31,459 nt of DNA, from IMG/VR virus record IMGVR_UViG_3300031963_000623, positions 1-31,459 of that record; one strand, 5' to 3'. Below the pieces are notes generated by a model. The model ran no database searches and was not told the DNA's origin. It worked only from the letters and a program-made list of their open reading frames with translations. Position 1 is the stretch's first letter; the number at the start of each line of letters is the position of its first letter. Position numbers and translations under genes: made by a program. Shown in pieces: positions 21,701 to 29,539 of the stretch. This stretch comes from a virus.

Positions 21701-24700
21701 ATGCCGACCTACGCCCTCGAAAGCCCGCAGACCGGGCAGACCTATCAGGTGGAGTTTGACCGCGAGCCATCGCCTGCGGATCTGGACTTTGTGGCCAAGC
21801 AATTTGATGCGGAATGGTGGCAGCAGCAGGGCATCGAGCCCGGCAGCGCCATCACGCAGCAGACGCCGCTCGGCACCGTGGGCAATGCGCTCGCCAATGT
21901 GGGGCCTGCTTTGGCCGGCATGGTGGGCGGTGGCATGCGCTATCTGGACACGGCGGCGCAAGTCGTGGCCGATGTGACGGGCACGCAGCGCGGTGGATTG
22001 TTTGGCGATGTGGCGCGGCAGGCCGAAGGCATCGCCGCTGAAGGCGAGCTGCTGCGTCCGCTGAGCCCTGCGAATCCCATCGCCAGCACCATCGGCCAGG
22101 GCGCGGCGCAAGGCATCGGCCTCATCGGCACGGCGGCGGCCAGCGTGCCTGCTCTCGGTGCTCGTGGGCTGATGACGGTGCCTGCGGTGCTGGGCTTTGG
22201 TGCTGGCGCTGGCGAAGGTGTGCGCACGGGCGAGCAGATGGGCCTGAGCCCGGCGGCTCAAGTGGGCATGGGCACGGCCTTTGGCGCGGCGGAAGCGGCC
22301 ACCGAGGCGCTCGGCGGCATCGGCGGGCGTTTCCTGCCATCGGGCGGCGGCGTGGCACGGCGTGCTTTGACGGGTCTCGGCAGTGAGATCATCGAGGAAC
22401 CGGCGGCCGGAGCGCTGCAAGAAGGCATCACGAATGTGGCGGCGCTGCCCGTGATGGATGCGCAACGGCCCGGCTTTACCCAGAGCGGCTTTCAAGTGCC
22501 CGGACCACAGGGCTATCTGGAGCGTCGCGGCATGGAGGCACTCGGCGGTGCGGCCGGTGGCCTCGTGTTTGCGGGTGCTCAAGCGGCTGCTTCTTTACCT
22601 GCCAGTGTAAATGACAGGACTGCTACGCCCCCGGCCGATCAAACGGTGCCGGATGCCGGGAACGGTGCGGGTTCGACTCCCGCCGCTGGCTCCTCTGTTT
22701 CACCGTTGCCGGGCATCGCCCAGCGGGCGGGCACCGTGGATGTGCCGCCGTTGGTGCCGGGGCTGGAGGCAGAGGATCTGGGGCCGCTGACGGCGGTAGA
22801 TGTGCAGGACTTGGAGGCCGCGGCCAATCCTCCTCTTCCTCCTACTCTTACTCCTCCTCCCGGTCTGCCGGACAATCAGACCATCGGACAGGGAGACAAT
22901 CAGATGACGCCGCGGCAGCCGATTCTCGCGGGTGTGCCGGATCGCGTGGCGCCGTTCCGTGATCGGCCTTTGAATGCGGAGCCGCAGATGAGTGGCGATG
23001 TGATCACCGACCTGCGCATTCCGCGCAGCCCGGAGGCTATTGCCGAAAGCCAGCGCATCGAGCAGGAGCGGCAGCAGCAGATCGCGGAGATGCGGATGCT
23101 GGATGCGAAGGCCCGCGGCATGCCGATGATCCCGGACAGCCCGATGGGCAGCATGGACATTCTCGACTGGGCCAATGAAAACCCCATCTACCTGCCGCCC
23201 GGTTTCTCCGAAGATCGCAAGCTGCCGGAGTATGAGAGCCTGAAGCGCAACCCGCTGCCGAATTACTGGCGGCGGTTCGTCGCCAGTGGCAAGCAGGGCG
23301 GCAACCCGGACAGCGTGGCACAGCGTGCCTTTGATGCCGGCTTGATCGCGGAGCCGACGGCAGATGCCTACTTTGCCGCCGTGCAGGATGGCATCGCGGC
23401 GCGGAAGCAATACCGCGTGCAGTTCCAGCAGCGTGACAAGGCGCTGGCGCAGGAAGAAAAGCGCGTCGTCGATTTCGAGAAGTCGCAGACGAAGCTCGCC
23501 AAGAAACCGGATACGCAAGAGGTGCCGTTCGAGGACATCGTGCCGGGAGATCGCATGACGATCGACGGTGAAAACGCGGTGGTCAAAAACGTGGAATACA
23601 ACGAGGACGGCTATCTCACAAACGTCGTCATCGAGGACGGCAAGCGCTTTGGCTTGATGCAGTTCGATCCGCAGAATCGCGGCGGCATCCTCGTGGATGA
23701 GTTCAAGCCGCAGCCCCGGCAGGCCGTCGAGGACTTCGCCCCTGCCGAGGGGGTAAGACAGCCAATGTCCAAGGCTCCAGCTTCAAACATTGCGGGGCAG
23801 GCTTCGAACATTCCAGCACAAGCTCAGAACATTCCAGCACAAGCTCAGAACATTCCAGCACAAGCTCAGAACATTCCGGCGGGTTCAAGTCCCGCGGCTG
23901 CTAGTGGATTTCAACAGCCCGACCACATGCGGCCTCGGTTTTGGAGGGACGAACAAGGCAACGTGCGCAAAGCCAAAAAGTATTTTTATGGTTACGCTGG
24001 CGGCGGTCCTGACAACACCATTCTTAATTGGATCAAAAAGCCCAAAAGCGACGTTTTGTTTCGAGGCACCGATTTGGAAACAGAGCAATGGATTGCCAGC
24101 CAAAATGGCGTGTGGCTGGATGCCCCTACACGCACCACCACCACAGCAGCAGCCACGCGACCAGCAGCAGCCACGCGACCAGCAGCAGCACCAGCGGCCA
24201 CGCCGGGCCGGGGCGAGGGCGGAAGTGGCGGAGCAGGCGGGGCGGCATTGCTGGACGTAGCACCGAGCACCCGCCCCCGCAATCGCGGCGAGACAGCGAA
24301 GCCCCAACGCGACGACGTGCTGGCCGAGCTCGGCCAGGCCACGCGTGAAGGCGCGGCAAATCAGGCGCAGGGGACGCTGGGATTTCAGAACCTCGACACG
24401 TCTGGCCGCACGGCGGGATTTTTGAATGCAGACATTCTGGCGGAGGCCACGGACCTTTTGCGGCAGGGCATCACGGACTTCACGAACTGGAGCCGGGCGA
24501 TGCTGACGCGGTTCGGTCGCGGCATCCGCGACTACCTGCAAGGCATCTGGCAGCAGATCACGAGCCCGCAGACGAATGCCGCGCAGAACGTGCGCCTAGG
24601 CCTGCCACAAGGCACGGCCCCGGTGAGCGTGGGGCAAGGTGGGTTTGTGGGCACGGGCGGTGCATCGAGCATTCCCGATGGCCAGGCAGAGACGCAGAGC

Positions 24701-27700
24701 CGTTTTGCCAGTCCGAATCAAACAGACAATTTGTATGATGTGGAGCCCGTGGAAGTGGCGCAGGCTGAGGGGCGGGCATGGCTGGCGCAAACCGATGTGG
24801 AAACGGCGCTGCAACTTTTTGAACGGGCTGTCGTGCCGTCAGGCATGACACAGGCACGGATGTTTTATGCTCACGCCGCGTTGATCAAGCAACTGGTGAG
24901 CGCTGCTAACACCGGCACGGAACTACAACGACTGCAAGCTGAGGCGCAACTGGATCGCGCAGGGCGTGCTTGGTATGGCAGGGAAAGCCAAGAGTGGGGT
25001 CGAGCAGGTAAAGCGCGTGCTGTGTCGTCGGCGGAACTCAGCAGCGTGGCCCCGATTCTGGCAACCAAGCAAATTTTGGTGGACCGTGCCGATGCGGTGA
25101 TGAACAAGCGTTTTGAAGGCGGGGCGGGTGGTGTGGTGGAGAAGGTGAAGGCCATCCTTGAAAAGGCGGACATCGACATCACAGAACGCGTCGAGGCCAT
25201 CCTCTCGGCGGTGATGGGGTCGCGTTTGCAGCCGCGGGTGACGCTGGCGCAGGCGGTGGCCGGGCTGGTGAATGGCAAGACGCAGCGGCAGCAGATGATC
25301 GACGATGTGGCGCGGGCGCTCATGCAGCGGGCGAAGAGTCGCGAGGTGAAGCCGGGCACGCAGACGGCGCTGGCCGCCCTCGTGGCGAGCCTGAAGCGCA
25401 CGCTTGGCGCGGCGGTGAAGGGCGAGGCACTGAAGCCGGAGACACTGAAGATGGGCGAGCTGCTGGCCCGCACGTTTGTGGATCAGGTGGCGGAGGCTCC
25501 GCTGTTTGAGGAGGCGTGGAAGGCAGGCCGTGAGCAGGTGCGTGCGATGCTGATCGAGACGGGCCTGAGCGAAACGCAGGCGGAGAAGCGGCTGAATGAG
25601 CTGATGCCCGCCACGCCGACGGTGGCCTATGCGCCTGGCATGGTGAAACAGGCGGTGCAGCGTGGTTTTGAGCAGGCGGGCTATGGCCAGACGCTGACGA
25701 CACGCATGGACCGCAGCGGCCAGCGGCAGGTGGATGTGCGGGCGGAAGCGCTGCGCAATCCGCAGAAGGCCATGGAGGCGGTGATGAAGGTCTGGGATGA
25801 GGAGGCCGATGCGGCCGGCATTTCACCGGAGGCCTGGGCGCAAGGTCGAGCACTGGCATGGAAAGCACTGGGCGAGACCATGCAGCAATGGCAGGCGCAG
25901 CAGCAGGCGACGCAGGCCAAGGCGGATGCGGCGGCGAAGGCGAAGCTGCTGGAGAAGGACAGCCCGGCACTGGCGAAGCTGCTGAAGTCGCTGAAGGATA
26001 AGATCGCTCCCGGCATGAGCTGGGCGGACATCTTCATGGACATGCCCAGCTCGCAACGGGAGCGGCAGCGGGAGATTTATCGTCGCCTCATGCTTGATGA
26101 GCGGCTGAAGGATCTGACGATGGAGCAGCGGTTGGATTTGACGAACGAACTGGACCGCGCCTGGCAACGGGAACGCAAGGCGGTGTTTAATCGCGAGCTG
26201 GAGAAGGCGGGCATCCTCGGCGAGAAGGACAAAGGAGATCGTGACAAGGTGAAGAAGGCGCTGCCGAAACTGCTGCGCATGATCAACCTTGGCATGTTTA
26301 ACTCGGAGATGTGGCGCGAGATCGTGGCGCCGGAGTATGGTCTGAAGATGCTGACAGCGGCAGACACCGCGCAGCTTCGCGCCATGGCGGAGGCGGCGTG
26401 GAAATTGCCAGAAGGTGTGATCCGCAATCAAAAGCTCCGCGATTTGCTGAACGCGATCCAGAAGAAGACGGGCGCAAGCTGGGTGGAGGTGCTGAACTCC
26501 TACTGGACGGCGGCGGTGCTCTCCGGACTGCGCACGCAGTTTGATACCTGGCTGGCAGCGGTGAATGGCATGGGCACCAACCTGATGCAGATCGGTGGAT
26601 TGATCGCTCGCGGCCAAGGCCGGGCGGCCATCGACGCGCATGCGCAGTGGTGGCGCGGGCTGTTTGAAGGGGTGCGCGAGAGCGGACAGATCCTTTTCAA
26701 GGGTGACACGAGCTATCTGAAGCGCTTTGGCGCGGATCTCAAGAAAGCGCTCGAAGGTGAAACATCGGTGACACCGGTGCCGCTGGGAGAGAACCTGTGG
26801 CAGAATGGCAACACCTTTCAGAAATACGGGCTGGCTCCGGTGATGATGTTCACCGGCCGGCTGATGGCGGCCGCGGACCACATCAACAACACGGCGACCA
26901 CGCAAAGTGCCATCGCGGTGGCGCGGGCGCTGCATCCCGAGCTTTACCAAGGCAAGGTGGGCTTCACGGCTGCCGAGCGGGCCAATGCCCGAGCCCAGGC
27001 GCTGCGGGAAGTGACCGGCGGACGCGAGCCGCAGACGAGCGAGGAACGTGCCACGGTGAGCGCTCGTGCTCGCGAGATCCTGAACGGCAGCCTGCAAGCG
27101 GAGGACTACGCCGCCGCCAGTGAGATCGGCGACATGGCGGCCTATCAGAATGATCCGACGGGGATGTTCGGTTACATTTACAATGCCATGAAGCAGGGGC
27201 TCGGCACGATCCAGCGCGGGCTGAATGATTATGCGCAGGACGTGACGGCCAATCGCTTTGCCCGTGTCGCCGCAGGTGTGATGGCGGGCTCACTGCATGG
27301 CGTGACGGGCACGCGGTTCATGCGCTTCGGGGCTAACTTTGGCGCGGATATGACGCGCTACATTCCCGGCAGCTATGTGCTGGGCAAGGCAGGGTTTTAC
27401 GGTCGCGAGGTGAGCCGGGCGCAGCAGGAACTGCTGCTGGGCAAGAACCTCGTGGGCCTGATGCTGATGAGCACGCTGGCGGCGGTGTTTCTGAACTCCG
27501 ATGACGAGGATGAAGGCTGGCAGATCGAAGGTGATTGGAGCACGCTGAATCCGCAGCAGGTAAAGGAACGCATGGCGGCCGGCCTCGAACGCATGACGCT
27601 GTGGAAACGCGAGAACGGGCAGGTGCGCCGCGTGAGCTACAAGCAATGGCCGACGATGGGGCTTTTCTCCGTGGTCGGTGGCATGCTCGACGAGAAGCGG

Positions 27701-28387
27701 CACAAGCCTGCGCAGTTTGCCCAGCACGGCACGGCGGGCCATCTGCTGCGTGGCATTGCCACGGGCTACACGCAGATCAAGAACGTGTCAGCGGTGCGGA
27801 ATCTGGTGGAGTTGTTCGGCGAGCCGACTTTCTCTGCGGATGCCGTCAATGGCACGATCGACAAGATGATCAAGACGGGCACCAACTTTGCGGGTGGCTT
27901 TGTCCCGACGCTGATCAAGGACGCGGACATCTGGACCGATCCGCGCAGCTTCAAGCCCGAAGGCGTGGCGGAGATGATGCTGCGCAACACGCCGATCCTG
28001 CGCAAGTATGTGAACGACGGCCGCCCGCAGCTCAATCTGCTGGGCGAAGAGGTGAAGCTGCAACGAGTGCCGTGGTCGCGTGCCTACACGAACGTGCAGA
28101 GTGCGGAGGCGCATCGCGTGCTCGGTGCCCTGCTGGCCCGTGGCCTCGCCCTGCCGATGCCGAGTGATGAAGTGAAGCTCTACCAGAACGGCGTCAAGGT
28201 GCCGCTGGAAACGCTGGGCCGCGAGGCGGTGTGGCAATACGAACGTGCCGTTGGCCAAGGCTATAAGGACTGGCTGAGCACCGACGGCGCGGCCCTGCTG
28301 ACGCTGCCGGTGGATCAGGCGGAGAAGGCAATTCAACGCCGGGCCGAGACGATCAAACGCCAGGCGCTGGGGAGGGTGCAGCGGTGA
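21701..28387 (+). CDS. Giant internal virion/ejection protein, polyvalent-protein-like
   Basis: 2228 residues, the largest gene. It opens with YALESPQTGQTYQVEFDREP, a short motif seen at the start of many large phage internal proteins. Residues about 55-260 are Gly/Ala-rich and hydrophobic (for example NPIASTIGQGAAQGIGLIGT) and could be membrane active. A Pro-rich linker, an SH3-like strand set (EDIVPGDRMTIDGENAVVKNVEY), a heptapeptide repeat (about 696-730) and an Ala/Pro linker follow, then FTNWSRAMLTRFGRGIRDYL near 930. The second half is largely helical, with a hydrophobic helix near 1917. This resembles podovirus internal proteins that form the DNA-ejection channel. No lysozyme, protease or toxin motif is evident. 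Linkers contain tRNA-like DNA. Confidence 0.65.
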   Translation: MPTYALESPQTGQTYQVEFDREPSPADLDFVAKQFDAEWWQQQGIEPGSAITQQTPLGTVGNALANVGPALAGMVGGGMRYLDTAAQVVADVTGTQRGGLFGDVARQAEGIAAEGELLRPLSPANPIASTIGQGAAQGIGLIGTAAASVPALGARGLMTVPAVLGFGAGAGEGVRTGEQMGLSPAAQVGMGTAFGAAEAATEALGGIGGRFLPSGGGVARRALTGLGSEIIEEPAAGALQEGITNVAALPVMDAQRPGFTQSGFQVPGPQGYLERRGMEALGGAAGGLVFAGAQAAASLPASVNDRTATPPADQTVPDAGNGAGSTPAAGSSVSPLPGIAQRAGTVDVPPLVPGLEAEDLGPLTAVDVQDLEAAANPPLPPTLTPPPGLPDNQTIGQGDNQMTPRQPILAGVPDRVAPFRDRPLNAEPQMSGDVITDLRIPRSPEAIAESQRIEQERQQQIAEMRMLDAKARGMPMIPDSPMGSMDILDWANENPIYLPPGFSEDRKLPEYESLKRNPLPNYWRRFVASGKQGGNPDSVAQRAFDAGLIAEPTADAYFAAVQDGIAARKQYRVQFQQRDKALAQEEKRVVDFEKSQTKLAKKPDTQEVPFEDIVPGDRMTIDGENAVVKNVEYNEDGYLTNVVIEDGKRFGLMQFDPQNRGGILVDEFKPQPRQAVEDFAPAEGVRQPMSKAPASNIAGQASNIPAQAQNIPAQAQNIPAQAQNIPAGSSPAAASGFQQPDHMRPRFWRDEQGNVRKAKKYFYGYAGGGPDNTILNWIKKPKSDVLFRGTDLETEQWIASQNGVWLDAPTRTTTTAAATRPAAATRPAAAPAATPGRGEGGSGGAGGAALLDVAPSTRPRNRGETAKPQRDDVLAELGQATREGAANQAQGTLGFQNLDTSGRTAGFLNADILAEATDLLRQGITDFTNWSRAMLTRFGRGIRDYLQGIWQQITSPQTNAAQNVRLGLPQGTAPVSVGQGGFVGTGGASSIPDGQAETQSRFASPNQTDNLYDVEPVEVAQAEGRAWLAQTDVETALQLFERAVVPSGMTQARMFYAHAALIKQLVSAANTGTELQRLQAEAQLDRAGRAWYGRESQEWGRAGKARAVSSAELSSVAPILATKQILVDRADAVMNKRFEGGAGGVVEKVKAILEKADIDITERVEAILSAVMGSRLQPRVTLAQAVAGLVNGKTQRQQMIDDVARALMQRAKSREVKPGTQTALAALVASLKRTLGAAVKGEALKPETLKMGELLARTFVDQVAEAPLFEEAWKAGREQVRAMLIETGLSETQAEKRLNELMPATPTVAYAPGMVKQAVQRGFEQAGYGQTLTTRMDRSGQRQVDVRAEALRNPQKAMEAVMKVWDEEADAAGISPEAWAQGRALAWKALGETMQQWQAQQQATQAKADAAAKAKLLEKDSPALAKLLKSLKDKIAPGMSWADIFMDMPSSQRERQREIYRRLMLDERLKDLTMEQRLDLTNELDRAWQRERKAVFNRELEKAGILGEKDKGDRDKVKKALPKLLRMINLGMFNSEMWREIVAPEYGLKMLTAADTAQLRAMAEAAWKLPEGVIRNQKLRDLLNAIQKKTGASWVEVLNSYWTAAVLSGLRTQFDTWLAAVNGMGTNLMQIGGLIARGQGRAAIDAHAQWWRGLFEGVRESGQILFKGDTSYLKRFGADLKKALEGETSVTPVPLGENLWQNGNTFQKYGLAPVMMFTGRLMAAADHINNTATTQSAIAVARALHPELYQGKVGFTAAERANARAQALREVTGGREPQTSEERATVSARAREILNGSLQAEDYAAASEIGDMAAYQNDPTGMFGYIYNAMKQGLGTIQRGLNDYAQDVTANRFARVAAGVMAGSLHGVTGTRFMRFGANFGADMTRYIPGSYVLGKAGFYGREVSRAQQELLLGKNLVGLMLMSTLAAVFLNSDDEDEGWQIEGDWSTLNPQQVKERMAAGLERMTLWKRENGQVRRVSYKQWPTMGLFSVVGGMLDEKRHKPAQFAQHGTAGHLLRGIATGYTQIKNVSAVRNLVELFGEPTFSADAVNGTIDKMIKTGTNFAGGFVPTLIKDADIWTDPRSFKPEGVAEMMLRNTPILRKYVNDGRPQLNLLGEEVKLQRVPWSRAYTNVQSAEAHRVLGALLARGLALPMPSDEVKLYQNGVKVPLETLGREAVWQYERAVGQGYKDWLSTDGAALLTLPVDQAEKAIQRRAETIKRQALGRVQR
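22601..22691 (+). other. tRNA-shaped sequence inside the giant coding gene
   Basis: GCCAGTG at 22601-22607 can pair over 7 bases (one G-T) with CGCTGGC at 22684-22690. Just before the latter is a perfect T-arm: GCGGG, loop TTCGACT, CCCGC (22667-22683). TA follows the 5' stem as at tRNA positions 8-9, and TCC follows the 3' stem, like the 3' end of some tRNA-Thr genes. The middle has no convincing D-arm or anticodon arm and the total is 91 bases, so it is not a working tRNA. The reading frame stays open through it. Confidence 0.4.
23786..23890 (+). repeat. 21-bp tandem repeat encoding NIPAQAQ
   Basis: Three perfect copies of a 21-base unit beginning AACATTCCAGC (23807-23869), with a diverged copy on each side. 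It encodes a heptapeptide repeat in a linker of the giant protein. Confidence 0.9.
23879..23895 (+). other. Second tRNA T-arm mimic in the giant gene
   Basis: GCGGG, loop TTCAAGT, CCCGC. It matches the T-arm and following bases at 22667-22688 at 19 of 22 positions and lies in the same codon phase (AGS-T/S-PAA). No matching 5' acceptor stem was found upstream. Confidence 0.4.
24145..24193 (+). repeat. 18-bp tandem repeat (Ala-Thr-Arg-Pro linker)
   Basis: Two perfect copies of AGCAGCAGCCACGCGACC plus a partial third, encoding an Ala/Thr/Arg/Pro linker at the end of a locally less GC-rich insert. Confidence 0.85.
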
Positions 28388-28710
28388 GCGTTTCCTCGCA
28401 CGATCCCAAAGGTGCCGCCGGTGCGCTGAAGCCGCAGCTTCAACTGCTGCCGCCGGTTTTTAACGAGCAGGTGGCCGGGGCGCTGAGTCTAGGCGCGGCC
28501 AAGTATGGGCCGTGGAACTGGCGTGAGCATCAGGTGGAACTAATGACCTACCTCGGCGCCATGCGTCGGCACATCGACCGCGTGCTTGATGGCGAGGATC
28601 TTGACCCGGAAAGCGGTGCTCATCACCTCGGCCATGTGGCCGCAGGCTGTGCCATCGTGCTCGATGCGGCGCGGCATGGCACGCTAGTGGATAATCGGCC
28701 AAAACGGTGA
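28384..28710 (+). CDS. DUF5664/MazZ-like nucleotide (dATP/dGTP) hydrolase
   Basis: 108 residues, starting at GTG 28384 and overlapping the giant gene stop (GTGA). The pattern GAAKYGPWNWREHQ, then MTYLGAMRRHIDRVLDGEDLDPESGAHHLGHVAAG is the signature of the DUF5664 group, alpha-helical all-alpha NTP pyrophosphohydrolase relatives that include MazZ, which acts on dATP/dGTP in phages with 2-aminoadenine DNA. Metal-binding acidic residues are probably in the GEDLDPESG segment. No PurZ or special polymerase is visible in the window, so DNA-base replacement is not implied; it may tune nucleotide pools or counter alarm signals. Confidence 0.7.
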   Translation: MSVSSHDPKGAAGALKPQLQLLPPVFNEQVAGALSLGAAKYGPWNWREHQVELMTYLGAMRRHIDRVLDGEDLDPESGAHHLGHVAAGCAIVLDAARHGTLVDNRPKR

Positions 28711-28737
28711 TTTGACACGCGTGATACACTGGCGGCC

Positions 28738-29061
28738 ATGAAAACCCTCTCCATCCTCGCCGCCCTCGTCGTCACCGCCATTGCCCTCTATGCCGCCGAT
28801 GGCCAGCCGCCTCTGCCTACGGGCGGGCAAGTGGGCCGTTTCCAGCTTTGCCAAGGAACCAGCCCTCGGGCCAGTGCGGCCGGCCCGCCCACGCTTTACC
28901 GGATCGACACGGCCACCGGTCAAACATGGTCGCTGGATGCTGCCCCCATGATCCAAGCCGATGGCAAGCCGCCTCCCAGTGTCGTGGTCTGGCTGCCTGT
29001 TTGCGAGGAGGGAGACACTCTCCACAAAGCCGCCCAGCAAACGTGGGGCATCAATCGCTGA
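28738..29061 (+). CDS. Small exported protein
   Basis: 107 residues. The N-terminus (MKTLSILAALVVTAIALYAADGQ) is a clear signal peptide with cleavage likely after about residue 20. The mature part has GRFQLCQG, YRIDTATGQTWSL and VVVWLPV, a pattern found in small bacterial proteins that read RxDTxTGxTW followed by a W-P-I/V ending; their function is unknown to me. A secreted protein next to the att site may be a lysogenic-conversion or envelope protein. Whether it is transcribed separately cannot be judged; a TTGACA before it lacks a properly spaced -10. Confidence 0.6.
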   Translation: MKTLSILAALVVTAIALYAADGQPPLPTGGQVGRFQLCQGTSPRASAAGPPTLYRIDTATGQTWSLDAAPMIQADGKPPPSVVVWLPVCEEGDTLHKAAQQTWGINR

Positions 29062-29079
29062 GCATGCTTTGTGGCATGC
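29062..29079. repeat. GCATGC palindromic hairpin after the exported protein
   Basis: GCATGC, loop TTTGTG, GCATGC directly after the stop codon. It may stall transcription or serve as a protein site at the edge of the att region. Confidence 0.45.
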
Positions 29080-29147
29080 AGTGTGACATGGCTAATTGCT
29101 TATGTGCTCGAAGCCTTGATAACCAATGGAAAGCGCCGTTGTTTGCA

Positions 29148-29206
29148 GCGGGCTTAAAATCCGCTGACCTGCAAAGGTCTTCCGGGTTCGAGTCCCGGCA
29201 TCGGCA
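29148..29206 (+). tRNA. 3' half of tRNA-Leu(UAA), likely att core
   Basis: Anticodon arm GCGGG, loop CTTAAAA with anticodon TAA, TCCGC; variable arm GACC, TGCAAA, GGTC; T-arm CCGGG, TTCGAGT, CCCGG; 3' acceptor CATCGGC and discriminator A, with no encoded CCA. The expected 5' acceptor GCCGATG and a D-arm are absent upstream, so this is a fragment that would rebuild the host gene on integration, not a working tRNA. Confidence 0.8.
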
Positions 29207-29285
29207 CTGGGGAAATGGAAGTGTGCGCAGGGGAATTGGGTGCTGAGTAGGTGGGTGAGCGGCTGCAAGCGTGGGTGTTTAAATG

Positions 29286-29305
29286 GTGAATATGGGTGAA
29301 TATGG
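29286..29305 (+). repeat. Tandem 10-bp repeat GTGAATATGG
   Basis: Two exact head-to-tail copies, one DNA turn each, in the right arm of the att region. Spacing suits a directionality factor or host bending protein site. Confidence 0.7.
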
Positions 29306-29344
29306 GGTTGACGGAGTGTGACGTGTGATGTTACAAAGTGTGAC

Positions 29345-29539
29345 ATGGACACTCAACAACGAATCGACTGCGGGTATTGCCCGGCGTGTAAAGCGGATCT
29401 TAAACTGGAGGCGGATGCGCGGATGCGGACGGGCTATGCGGTGGTGTGTGATGACCCGGATTGCCCGGATGGGGGTGGTGCATGGCTGGCGCAGGAGTGG
29501 CTGGTGCGGAAAGCTCAAACCTTGAACTTGCTGCCATGA
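29345..29539 (+). CDS. Cys-rich small protein coupled to integrase
   Basis: 64 residues from ATG 29345; GTG 29318 in frame would add nine residues. CGYCPAC near 9-15 and CDDPDC near 35-40 suggest a small zinc-binding fold. Its stop overlaps the integrase ATG (ATGA at 29536-29539), so the two are co-translated. An arm-type repeat covers its start codon. A role as recombination directionality factor or regulator of integrase would fit the location, but I do not recognise the family. Confidence 0.55.
   Translation: MDTQQRIDCGYCPACKADLKLEADARMRTGYAVVCDDPDCPDGGGAWLAQEWLVRKAQTLNLLP

Larger units (their letters stand above)
29080..29348 (+). other. attP: Putative attP region with integrase arm-type repeats
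   Basis: The 12-mer AGTGTGACATGG occurs exactly at 29080-29091 and 29337-29348, with related GTGTGAC at 29316-29322 and GTGTGATG at 29323-29330. Between them lies the 3' half of a tRNA-Leu (29148-29206). This is the layout expected for a tyrosine-recombinase attP: a core flanked by arm-binding repeats, next to int. The right-hand arm overlaps the start of the small gene before int. No other coding sequence is seen in 29062-29344. Confidence 0.6.

Noticed and set aside
23786-23890. CRISPR-like array
   Set aside because: Repeats are contiguous 21-mers with no spacers and are in frame in a protein linker.
28712-28730. TTGACA with a nearby TACACT as a sigma-70 promoter
   Set aside because: The spacer is only 7 bases instead of about 17, so the two boxes cannot act together.
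29100-29206. Complete tRNA-Leu gene
   Set aside because: The 3' half is excellent but no GCCGATG acceptor strand or D-arm exists upstream, so only an att-type fragment is supported.
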